From positions 24,711,850 through 24,775,849 of the forward strand of contig NC_036456.1 in assembly GCF_002775205.1 (NCBI RefSeq): DNA of 64,000 bases, read 5' to 3'. Within the stretch, counting starts at the first letter, position 1. Each line of letters starts with the position of its first letter. The notes beneath the pieces were generated by a model. It ran no database searches, was not told the DNA's origin, and saw nothing but the letters and a program-made list of their open reading frames with translations. Shown piece by piece: positions 36,201-47,700 of this stretch. A program made the position numbers and the translations under genes. The stretch comes from Xiphophorus maculatus. Taxonomy: Eukaryota; Chordata; Actinopteri; Cyprinodontiformes; Poeciliidae.

Positions 36201-37617
36201 GGCCATCTGTCGCTACCCCCGGGGGATTTGAAAGGACAGAGTAAAGAGAGAGACAGAAGAAAGAAAGAGCTGCTGCAGGAGTGTTTCTATAGGGGAAAAG
36301 AGAGTTAGCTGTAGTGGAGGCTTCTTTGGTGGCTTTATCTAAGAGGGAAAAAAAAGTTATTTACAACAAAAAGGTCCACCAGTTGCTTAGTCTAGGAGAG
36401 AAAATGGGTTTAAAACAAACTTAAACACAGAAGGACAGGTCCCAGTCGATCCTCTCCAGAAGGAAAATATGGAGTTCAGGTGAAAACCTGCAAATAAGAG
36501 ATGGGTGATTATAGTGTGAACATTACCTCTGACCTCTGACCTCTGGCCTGCAGCTCCAGCAGATCTCTCCGTTGTCGTCCAGAAGAAATGAAGTCGCATG
36601 ACGAAATTGGATGAGGCCAGGTGTTGTTTCGGCGCAAAAATTAATCAGTTTTCACGTTTAAGTTGAACGTAAATTGAATTGGTTTGAGTTATTGAATTAT
36701 TAAAGTATGAACCCTAATATTAAGTAGGTACAACAAAAAAACAAACATAAATGTATGTTTGAGTATAAAGACCTCATCTTCACCCAAAAACATTTGATAT
36801 TCATTGGAAAGATAATTATCCTAATGCAGCTATACTAATGTCAACATAACCACATTATATTAGCACTAAGTAGGAATGTTATCAAGGTTTATTATAGTGA
36901 TATTTACAAAGCCTAAGCTGAATTATTTCCTACAGCTTCTAAACTGTATTTGCCAAGTGCTTGGCAGCCATCTTTCTTTCAACTATCAACTGACTTTAAG
37001 CCAGGAACTTCAGATTCTAGTTACACCTAAACCTCTACAGGTCACAAGACCACAGCATGTGCTTCAAACACTAAAAACCCAAAGACAGAAGGATTTACAA
37101 CAGCAGAATCCTTCTCAGCTCATTGACTCTCAGCAGAGAATCAAACCAAACCAGCATAACAAGAGGCCTATAGCGTTGGCCTTCAACGGCGTTAGCATCA
37201 GCGTAGCAAAACCCGCAACAGCTCCTACCCTGAGATGTCTTCTGGACCCGCCATCGGAACAGTTCTTTGACTTAACAAACCTTTGATGGGTTGGGCGGAT
37301 CCGCCAGGCACCTTGTAGCGATTCCTCAGCTTGAAGGAAGCGATCCTCAGCTTGCTTGAAGGGAATCCTCAGCTTGATTGAAGGGAATCCTCAGCTTGAT
37401 TGAAGTAAATCCATAATCGATCAACTGCTCGCTCCAGACGCCGTCATATTTCCTCAGTTTGTTTCAGGGACGCCAGCAAACAAACAAACCGCCGCTGAGA
37501 GGCCTTGGTCGGGTCTCTCCATGAGTGCTGCTCTGTTTAGACACACAAGAAATGGCTTCACTACCGTCACCGGTGGAAAAAGACAAATAAATTAAGGTTT
37601 CCGAACAATAACTTACC
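36200..37617. other. Non-coding stretch with a short tandem repeat
   Basis: A 21-25-base unit (ATCCTCAGCTTGATTGAAGG) is repeated four times at 37318-37405. Possible minus-strand splice acceptors occur at about 37546 and 36482, which could belong to a transcript started at 37620-37985. Frames here are short and unrecognised. Confidence 0.4.
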
Positions 37618-37619
37618 GA

Positions 37620-37985
37620 ATAACCAATGCAGCGATTTCAAACACGGCGTTCCGCGGCCTACTAGTAGGTCAAGCACAAGACGCTAAACTAGGCCTCGAC
37701 AAACACTGACAGGATTTCAATCGGATCCAGAAAGTCTCAGTCATCAGGCTGGGCGTCCGCTCGGATTCCGAGATCAGAAAATATCATTTTTAGTCCAGGT
37801 CCCAAAGTTCATGAGTATCAGTCCGACAGCTTCGTGCTAGCCAGGTGCTAGCCGCATCTTCTTCCTCTTCTTTTTTTTTTTTTTCCTGAAAACGCTCACG
37901 TAGAAGCTGCGTCATATTTCTATCCAGCACGGCGCATGCGCGTCACGCTCATTAATAACAAAAATGGCGCCATTCGCCACTGTTG
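37620..37985 (-). promoter_or_regulatory. Promoter-like block with NRF1 and YY1 motifs
   Basis: Locally raised CpG content. GCGCATGCGC (a full NRF1 palindrome) is at about 37931 and AAAATGGCGCC (YY1-like) at about 37962. A pyrimidine tract follows on the plus strand. Read on the minus strand, a possible first exon ends ATTCG at a consensus donor, GTAAGTTATT, near 37619. No protein gene is recognisable downstream, so a non-coding transcript or a gene relic is possible. Confidence 0.4.
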
Positions 37986-38075
37986 CCAGAGTTGACATTC
38001 TCCAGTCCAAACACGGGGTAAAACTAAACCTGTAAAACCTGCCAAACTGCAAAGAAACAGTACGAATCTAAACCT

Positions 38076-38195
38076 CCGGCATCCTGCATGTTTTAGTTCT
38101 TTCCCTGGTTTAACGCACCTGGATCCAATGATGGCTCATTAGAGGCCTAAGAAGAACATTGACTTGCTGAAAAGGTAAAACATGCAGGATGCCGG
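38076..38195. mobile_element. 120-bp MITE with 20-bp terminal inverted repeats
   Basis: CCGGCATCCTGCATGTTTTA (38076-38095) faces its exact complement at 38176-38195. The interior, with CCCTGGTTTAACGCACCTGG, matches the style of a very common teleost MITE. Confidence 0.8.
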
Positions 38196-38199
38196 CCGT

Positions 38200-39855
38200 C
38201 GGTGTTCATAATCTATCCCTACTATATTTTTAGAATAATTTAGAGAAACACCAAAAATTTATATTCACTTTTTATAATGTAGGACTGAAGAATATATCTG
38301 CATCTCTCTATATTTTTATATTCATAATGGATCCTTAAGCCTCTATTGAGCCTCAATGGATCAAGTTTATTAAAATGAAGCACATATTATATTTAGGTGG
38401 TGTGGTATATATAATATGTGCTTATGACAGTGTAAAAAAATTCACATGTAAAATGTGAAATCAGGCTGCAGCTACTGTTTTGATTGCCATTATAATTACA
38501 TATCTGAATTTGGACTCCTATTGGTCACAGATGTGCATTGCATCATTTATTAAGTGTGTATTTATAAAGAAATTTAATTTTTGAAAACATAGCTGAGTAT
38601 TTGTAGATGTGCCTGGTAATCCACAAACAGATTTCAAGAAAATGTAAAACATGTACAACGTTTCAGACATTAGGGTGAATGAGTAACATTTTTTCATAAA
38701 GGTTCTTTTTGTTTCACTGAAGAACCTTATTGTATAAATTACTGAAAGTGTGCAGTTAAATATGCACCTGTTGTCTCTCTTATTCTATCATTTAAATCCA
38801 GAAAAATCAACAACATCAGACTGGTTAAGTAAAAAGAAAAGATGAAAACAACATTTTTATACCACATTTTATTATTTTTTTTTGTATTTTTATTGCTAGA
38901 AAAGTGAAAGAAAAAAGATTAATGTCAGTATTTTTTTTAAAGAAGTCAATTCAATTTAAAAATATAAAGTTATAATCAAATGCAGTCCTCATGCTTCCCT
39001 TCATCTAATTAATTCACATCTATGAAAAAACAATTTCAGGATTAAGCTATGATTGACTTTTTCCCAGTCCCCACATTAATTGTACTAAAAACCAATTCCC
39101 TCTCAAGATATTAGATGATAAAGCATCAAAAAGTGAGAAATAATCCCAGATTTCCAAACATCCCATCTGTGGATCCGGATTGATGTCAGGAATCATCGTA
39201 AAGGTCGGCAGTCGGTCCATCGGTCCAGTTTCACATGGAAACCACCTGAGGAAACAATTAAATATCAGAGTCACACGTTCTTCCTCTGCAAAGACTTTTT
39301 CTCTATTGTTTAGTGTCGATTTAGTTCTTTAGCTTCTGCTTCGTTTATCACAACTGGTAAATGTGAGTTTTTGATTAGCCATGAATCTCAGAGCAAAGAT
39401 TGAAAATAAAAAACACATAACAGGTAAAAATCTGAACAAATATAAAACATGATTTCAGCCAATTAGGACATTCAAACAAATTTTTGGAATTATTATTTTT
39501 TTTTACATTACAGCTACAATACTTTTATTGTGCTTGATTGTAAAGAATAAGAAAAAAGATAAAAATATTTTAATATATATCTGGTATCCTCTTATCTAAA
39601 TGAAATCTAATGGAACTAATTTCCTTTCAGAAAGGTTAAAAAACCTTTTCCTGTTCTGCAATATGATGAACCATTTCTGTGGAGATTAAAAATGCAAACA
39701 TAAATAAATAAATAAATAAATATCTTGATTATTGAATTACTTGCCCAACAAATATTTAACAAATAAATAAAAACTTTATTTTAAAGTTTATTTAATTTGG
39801 CACGATCAGCTACTGAAACTTTTATGACAGTAGTTATAAAAACAAACCCACGTTG
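38200..39855. other. Intergenic, downstream of gene B
   Basis: AT-rich; it should include the 3' UTR of gene B on the minus strand. A minus-strand frame at 39047-39274 begins after a plausible acceptor but has no recognisable domain and lies beyond the ZP stop codon. Confidence 0.45.
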
Positions 39856-39859
39856 CAGC

Positions 39860-41784
39860 CTAATGAACCCAGGCCATGCTGATGATGGCTGGATATGTAT
39901 TTGTCTTTGGTGATCTAACAGATCTTCGTTCTCCTATAGGTTCATTGTAGCAATCCTGGAATTTAAACACAAAAAAACACAACATTTACTATTTTGCAGA
40001 TCAGCACTACATATTTACATACAGTGTTTTTCTAAGATTTATTCCTTCCAAAACTAAGTTTTATATTGAAAAAAACATCCATCTTCTTCAGAAGCATTTA
40101 AAGTCTTGATAAAGAAAACCAAATCTACATATGTAATGAAACCTAACTCTGTCTCGCAGAAAAGTTACTTTCAAGTTTTGTCTTACTTCATGTGTTTTAA
40201 CATTTCTGCACTAGAAACTAGGCCACAAATCCTTTGTAAGATTTTGTGTTTTTGCAGTGTAGCGTGTGATTCATCTGATTATGGTTTTTAACATAATCTG
40301 ACAGCACCAGTTGTTAATGAAGTTTTCTAAAGTGTGCACCGGGATGCAGTTGTTCTCCTGTTTAGGACACAGCTGGATCTTGCAGTGCAGATAAACGTCA
40401 CCAGAGTTCCCAGAAAACTCAAACATGTTGAAGGAGAAGTAGGTGGAGGTTCCCGCTCCGTTTCCCTCCACCTCCACTGTCCCGTCATTCGGGTCAGCAC
40501 AGCTGGGAAGAAGAAAAACCAGTTCATGTGAGTCTTATAACCCAATCTGAACATTCTTATGGTTATGACTGATAGTTGGCGCCTCACCCATCTATAATCA
40601 GGTCATATCTTGGTTTGACGTCGTGTGATTCCTTGCTGGTTGCCCAGCATGAGTCCATCACCACGGCGATGGTTTTCGCATCCAGCCCGTCCGTCTTCAG
40701 CTCCACCCATATCTTCTGGTTCAGCAGAACACCAGAGTTTACAGCCCGGGTGTAGGCACCGTCCTCGTATACTTTCATCGACACAGAGTAGCTCCATTCT
40801 CCAGACCTGATGTGCTGGACCACAGAGCTGCAAACCAACCGGCATGTGAGCTTATTAAACTGAGAAAACACAAAATCTTACCGACTATTTTTGGTCTTTT
40901 CTAATGCAAATGTCTTTGTAGACGTGAAATAAGACAAAACTAACTTACAAGTAACTTTTCAGCAAACTATAGGAGCTTGTTTTAAATGAATAATTCCTTA
41001 ATATTGATGGAAAAGTATCAAGACTGGCAGATTATTCCACATATAACAACACATTTTTCCAAGTTAAAAGTGAAATAATCTGCCAATAAAACTAGTACTT
41101 TTTATCAAAATGTAAGGATTATTGACTTAAACCAGCTCTTATATTTCGCTGAAAGGTTACTCTCAAGTTTTGTCTTATTTCCAGTGTACTAAAATATTTG
41201 CACTAGTAACTGGTGCAAACTTTTGTGTTTTGCATTTTTGCAGTGAAATCAGCTGAACAAATTTTCATCATGGCTGAAACAAAATCAGTCACACACTTAT
41301 CTTTAATTTTTAAGGCCACGATCTTTATGTCGGGTTGAGTGTGGTAGCAGGAGAAGTCGATGAAGACTTGATCGTGGCGAGTGACGACATCAGAACTGTT
41401 CTGGGTTATGATGGTGTTCTTGTAGTTTATCCAACTTCCATTATTCTGCAGAATCAAACGTTCATTAGAGAAAAAAGCATCAGTTATTTCTGCTTTTCTA
41501 CTTTTTTGTGATTTTACTGAAAATAATGGATGAGAAAAATGCAAGAAACGCACAAAGCTCTGCGATAAGAATAACAGGATGAGTGTAAGATCCCACCATG
41601 ATCTCCGTCCCGCAGGTGTTGCTGCTGTCGAAGCTGAAGGTCACCATGTGGTTCTCCTGGTCCATCACGCCCCTGCAGCTCCGGTCATTCAGGTGTAGGA
41701 CTGAGTAGTTGACGCCTTTTTCCTCCAGCAGACATCCAACCAGAGTGATTGAACCAGAGTTCTTCCTACACACAGCCGGCTCAC
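39860..41784 (-). CDS. Gene B: ZP module and C-terminal exon
   Basis: ZP-N exons: 41597-41784 (VCRKNSGSITLVGCLLEE) and 41297-41445 (YKNTIITQNSSDVV). ZP-C exons: 40588-40827 (DSCWATSKES) and 40340-40502 (YLHCKIQLCPKQENNC). The last exon (31 codons plus TAG) carries GERRSVRSP, a weaker basic cleavage site than in gene A, and PAIISMAWVH. No anchor follows. Confidence 0.85.
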
Positions 41785-44700
41785 CTGGAAATGAAAATAT
41801 CTTTAGCATCTCTTATTTCCGTCTTTTTCCAAAGACTTGGTAGAGTTGTGTATTTCTCAGAGGTTTCTTACCCAGAGTGCCAGAAAGTTTGTATTTGGAG
41901 GCAAACAGAGCTCTGCAGAGGCAGCCAGTCTTCCCGCTGTGTTTCCTGCCACAGAACTCATGATCGCTGCAGAGCTTGTCCTGACAAAGCGCCTGAGGCT
42001 CGGCTGCAGAGAACCAAAACCAAATGTTATTCTGACAGCATGCAGGCTGTAGAAACGTTGCAGTAAAGTTGTGATTCTCTCACAGCAGCCTGCATCTGAC
42101 CACCATCTGTCCAGTGTTATGTTGCTCTTTAGCTTGCAGGCTGTGGCGTACGCCCACAGGAACTGACAGCCCAGACCATCAGCTGAAGAATATTCACACA
42201 GAGTCTTGTTGCAGGCGCTGATGTAGGGAGTCGGGTCGATGTTTTTGTTGCAGGAGGAAAACGGGGCGGCCCTCAACAGGTTACATCTTTTTTACACACA
42301 CACAAAGATAAAAACGTTAAACATTCTCACATTTTTATTTATTCTATACAGTGTCAGAAATGCCAAATTACATCAATTAGTCCCTCCATTTTTTTGTGAT
42401 TTTACAATTGCAGAAATTCAGGCACAATTAACAGTTCCTCAATTTTATTGTGTTAATGCATAGCTGTGAAAATATTGCAAATTTTCAACAAAACATTGGT
42501 CATATACATTGGATTTAATTGGTGCTAACTCCCACCTGCAGGTGGCAGTATTTCTTTCTGGTACTGCTGCCTCAGGCTTGATGTCAAGTTATTGTCTGAG
42601 ATCAGTATGGCGCAAATATTAAGTAATATGTTTCTTGCAAATACTTCTAAATTAGCGCCACAAAATCTGTGATTCTGATTGCAAAGAAAAAAATTAATAA
42701 ATAAAAAAAATCACAGAAACAACCGTAAAAACCCTGATGGACTGATCAGTTTCAAAAGATGTTCAATATTTAATTTTAAGAAGATCAAATGCAGAGACAG
42801 CTTTTTATAAATATTTCAACAGTTTGCTAATGGGTTTTATCAATAAATTCTGGCACTACCGGCCCTTTAAGAACATTCCTGATGCAATTCAAAATGAAAA
42901 TGAATTTGACATCCCTGCCATATACAATGCAAACTACACAGTATAACACAGATCTGTATTTGGTAGGAGAAATAAATCTACTCACTGTTCACTGATCAGT
43001 TTGCGGTCTATTTGACTGTCCACAGGGTCTTCATACTGCCTTTCACAGCTAGCAAAACAAAAAAACAGAAAAAACCTTAACAAGTCAACTTCCTGTTTTT
43101 TGAGGGAATGGTTTTGAGTTCAAAATAATTGTATTTGGTTATCTTTTCATGATAACGTTGTACCTTGGAGAGCTGATGTCAAGAAGCTTCACACTTGACA
43201 TATTTCTGGAGTCAACACACAGACCCTTCATCGCTGATCCAACAGGTACTGAAAGTTTACAGACAATATTAGTGAAAGCTGCATGAAAACAGGCCACTAA
43301 ATTTCTTTCAGTCTACATCTTATAGCTGAATTTTGACAACTGCAGAATTGTTTCTACTGACTTAAACAAATGTTGGATTTTCAATGTGTTTGTTAATAAA
43401 TACATTGTAATTTTTCAATTTTCACATGAAAAAGCTTTTTAATAGTCAACCTTCCTGAGTAAACCTCAATTACAGCTTTAAGTCTTATGTCCTGTTTTGC
43501 ATGTCTAGAGATGGATTTATTGCCTATTTTTCTTTATGAATAGAATGAATTAATATATATCTAATCCTGGCATTACTAAAAATATATACAGAACAAATAA
43601 AGATCATAAATAAATAGCTTTAGAAATAAATTGCATGCCCCAAATAATTAGCAAATGAATTACTGTACCATCAAATTCAACTAAATAAAAAAAAGACAAT
43701 AAATGTATATTTCTTTTTCAATCTTTAACGTTAATAGCTTGTCTTTGTGCCCATCTTCTCATTTTGTATTTTTACCTTGTCTGTTTGTTTTTCTTATTCA
43801 TATTTATGGCAGGAGTCCACAGAGAAAAACCAGACGTTAAAAAGTTGAAGAATAATAATCAGTTCATTGCTGCCTTGTTTATTCCTACCTCTCATGTGGA
43901 TCTGTGCAGTGTAGCCATCAAACAACGCCGACATTTTGAGCCCAGAGAACAAAGACGTTGCTGTGAGTCCATTTTTGTCCTTGCTTAATGAAATGTCCTT
44001 AAACTGCTGGACTGGACTTTTTAGGGTCAACAATGTCTCGTTTATCTGAGTGCAACAAAGTAGGAAGATTATTAGTCATAAAATGAGAATCTATGCGATG
44101 AAGGGAAGCAGTGTGTAGGAATTGCGAATCCACCTTTCATGGAATTACCTTAATCCTGCCACCTTGTTCCAGGTGAAAGTAAACCTCTGAGCCAGCAGGT
44201 CGAAGGCTCACACTGTCCAGGAAGCTCACATCTCTACGGCGGCGTTCCTGGAAGTTAGCCAGCACTTCAAACCCGCTGGATGAGTCTGACACCAGCGAGT
44301 ACACACACCGGTCCTTTACAGAGCTCTGCTGACCTTGGAAGTCGATGACAGTGGGGCCGGTCACGGTGCAGATTTGGTTCTTAAAACATCTGATGGAAAA
44401 ATAAACAGGCAGATTAATAACAAAATTAACAACAAACCATAGCTTTCTGTCTAAACCAGAAACCAGAATGTGTGTGTGTGTGCGTGTGTGTGTTCACCTG
44501 CCGCTTCCGTCACATTCCTCCTGCTCACCACAGCCGGTTGATGTGACAGATCTGTCGATGCTGCAGATGAAGTTTCTGCAGGTTTTTTCAAAATAGGCTG
44601 TTGAATTAGGTAAAATCCCAACACCTGAAGACAAAAGGAAGACTTTTGTGTTGCCCGTCTTAAAGATCCCAATATTTCTCTTTCAAATGTCACTAATGCT

Positions 44701-47700
44701 TAACAGAACAGGAAAAAAATGATTAGTTCACCAACCTGAGATTCTGCATCCACTGATGTCTGCAAACCCAGAGTCAGCCGACCCGAGAGACACAGACCCA
44801 ACTAGCTTACCCTCAACTGCTACATCCGCCATCTATACGGTAGTAAACATTTAGTTATTGTTATAAACAAAGAGCATAACAGAGATTACTTGGAACAAGA
44901 GCAACAGATTACCATTTAAATAGCTAAACTTTACCTTGCAAAATGCAGCAGAGAAAGTAAAGGTGGTTTTAATTTTAGCCTTTTATTCACAATATTGCTT
45001 TCAAAACCAATTTCTACTCTTAGAATAAGCGATTTATAGTAAATACACACGTGAAAACAAAATAATAATAAAAATACTCACCACTTTTGCCTCACTGGAG
45101 ACAGAACTGAAATGCAGAGCTGTTTGCTTCCCAAAACTGAGGAGGTTCAGTTTTACCTTAGTTACAAGACAAAAAGAGGCAAAAAATAAAAAAGTTATCA
45201 AAAGTGAAGTACTAGATTTTTCAGGGATTTCACATGGATCCTTTGAAACTACGCTGGACGTTGGAAACGAGGATCGTGAATATTGAACAGAGCGACTGAA
45301 ATTGTTTATTCGTGGCTTCTTCTGGTTCCAGTCGAGCTAATCTGTCAGTGAACGTAACACACCTGGTTGGGGCTCATAGACGGCGGGATTTACAGACATT
45401 TTGAAGCAGCTAGCTTAGAAACCGAGCCGTACCTCCTCCCTCCTGACGTGCTGATCAAATTACCGACTTCGCCTGAATTCACACCACATGATTTATGCCA
45501 CTACGTCATAAACAGCGTTTCCCCTCAGTCAGAAGAAGCCTTAAAATGGACAAAAGACGAGATGCTAGCCAGTTTTTTCCATACAAGCTAGGCTAACCTG
45601 ACGGTGGGGCACTGTCTCCATGGTTACTAATTGTTAGACAGGTACCTTTCTCCATAATGCGATATTGGATATCATCTTTCTAATCATACTTAGTAAACAT
45701 ACATAGTTACATGACAAACTTCTTACTTATAAAGTATATGAACTTTAATCTCATCACCTTGTAAAAACTGTTCGCTGCAAATCCGCGATTACACGGATTA
45801 CACCGAGCTGACGGTCATTATGACTGACGGTCATTATGACTGACAGCTGCTATCCATCGCATCTTTCCTCATTAAGTTATGTAATAAAATTACAAGTTAG
45901 GTTTTCACCCTCGTATTTGCAGCTGACCGCGTCTATTGTTAAAGCGAAATCAACTAAATAAGAGCGATATTAGGCGATCAGATGTCGTTTTTTGATAGGC
46001 TTTACAGGAGCTGCGTTTGGACGTCCATCATGGCGGATGGACGTCCAAACGCCATGTCACATATTGCAAAAGGGTCAATATGTGACTAATCTGTTTATTT
46101 ACAAATCTCGTAAGCATCAAGAAGAGCTCAAATTAAATGTGTTATATTTACAGCTTTGTTCATGAACATCATGTCAAAATGCACAGAGCACGTCATGCTG
46201 CTCCTGATGGTTTTCACTGCTGCTTTGCTTTGAGCTTCATATGAAGAATCTTTTTCCCTTATGATGAATTTGGCCTGGCCAGAGTCAGGTTTAGGTCCAA
46301 TAATGCAGTCGTCGTTGCTGTCAGAGTTATAGAAACCGTTGAAACAGATCGCAAAGTTCTTATTGGTGAAGTTCACCTGTTAAAAACAAACACACCACTT
46401 TAAAAAGCTGCCATGTTTTCTACATGTACTGAATTTTTAATGCTAAAAATAAAGATTAAAAACTAATGGGACTCCTGAGCATGTATTCAGAAACATGTGG
46501 CTCCATTTTACTTACATAAACCTTCTGGTAAACATTTTGATAGAAAGATATCGGACACAAGGTGAGGTTGAACTTTGTAGCTTTATCAAATTTCTCCGCA
46601 GCAGCACCTGCAAAACATGAAAACATAAATACTGTTAAATGCAGGATGTTAAGTAGAGGAATATTAATGAGAACGATATTTTAATTTTAGCTCCTCCTCA
46701 GTGGCTTCCACGGATTAACAATATAATTTAAAGATTTTCTTTAACTGGCAAAATTAAGGGATATGTAATGTGGATCGCACCAGTTAAAAAACAAACAAAA
46801 AACTTTTTCTGTTTTTGAATAAATCCAGACAACAAAAATGTTTTGTTTTTCAAAATGATGCATTTTTTGCATGATTTTATTTATTAGTCTAAGTACTTAA
46901 TACTTAGACTAATATAGTATTTCATTTACATTTTTTACAAGCAGAAGAAAATGTGCCAAACAATTTAATGCAAATAAAAAATGAGAATTTTATTTTCTTT
47001 TTTACAGCATGCTGGGTTGATCGGGCAACAAAGTATGACTCTATTGGGCTTCCTTTGAAGATATGGGTCACAAAATAGTTCAATAAAAGCACAAGCAATA
47101 CGCTATAAATATTATCTAATATAATTATTTCTAAGACATAAAGTTTAGTGTTTAATAGTAAAATTGTTGGTTTTCTTTATTTTCATATAATTCAAATTTT
47201 ATACGCTCTGTAGTTTTTCACACAGCCTATTCAGGACTGGTGTGATGTTTTACTGACATTTAGAAATTAAAATACATTATCAATAATATTTCTGTGGATA
47301 AATAACCTGCTCTCTGTTTGCAGATTTCTCCATGTATTCTTTGATTTCAAAAATCACAGTCAATGTGTTTTTCAATCTCACCATTAGCCTGTAAATAATA
47401 CTGTTCATTCTGGGTTCAGGTTGGAGATGTTTGACAGAATATCTTTGGTTTTAAGAATTTTTCTTCTTTTGGGATTATAGTTGACGTTTAACAAGTTTAA
47501 AATTGACGACTTACCTAAAAATAACAAATAACGTTAAAATCTTACCAGTTTGAGCAATAAGTTGTATTCCAGTACTTCTGATGTTCTCAAACTCAGAGAA
47601 GAGAGTGAACGTGTATTTGGTTTCAGCAGAAAGAGACGAGACGGTGTAAGTTACTGGTCCATTTCCAGCTGGCGCATCGATTCTTGTCTTGTTACCGTTG

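Noticed and set aside
36876..37286. 136-codon plus-strand frame
   Set aside because: No domain and low-complexity Gln-rich stretches; no supporting splice or promoter signals in that direction.
44763..44832. ATG at 44832 as the start of a separate gene B
   Set aside because: The ATG is preceded by an acceptor, and the upstream exon joins in phase 0. The encoded start has no signal peptide, so an internal exon fits better.
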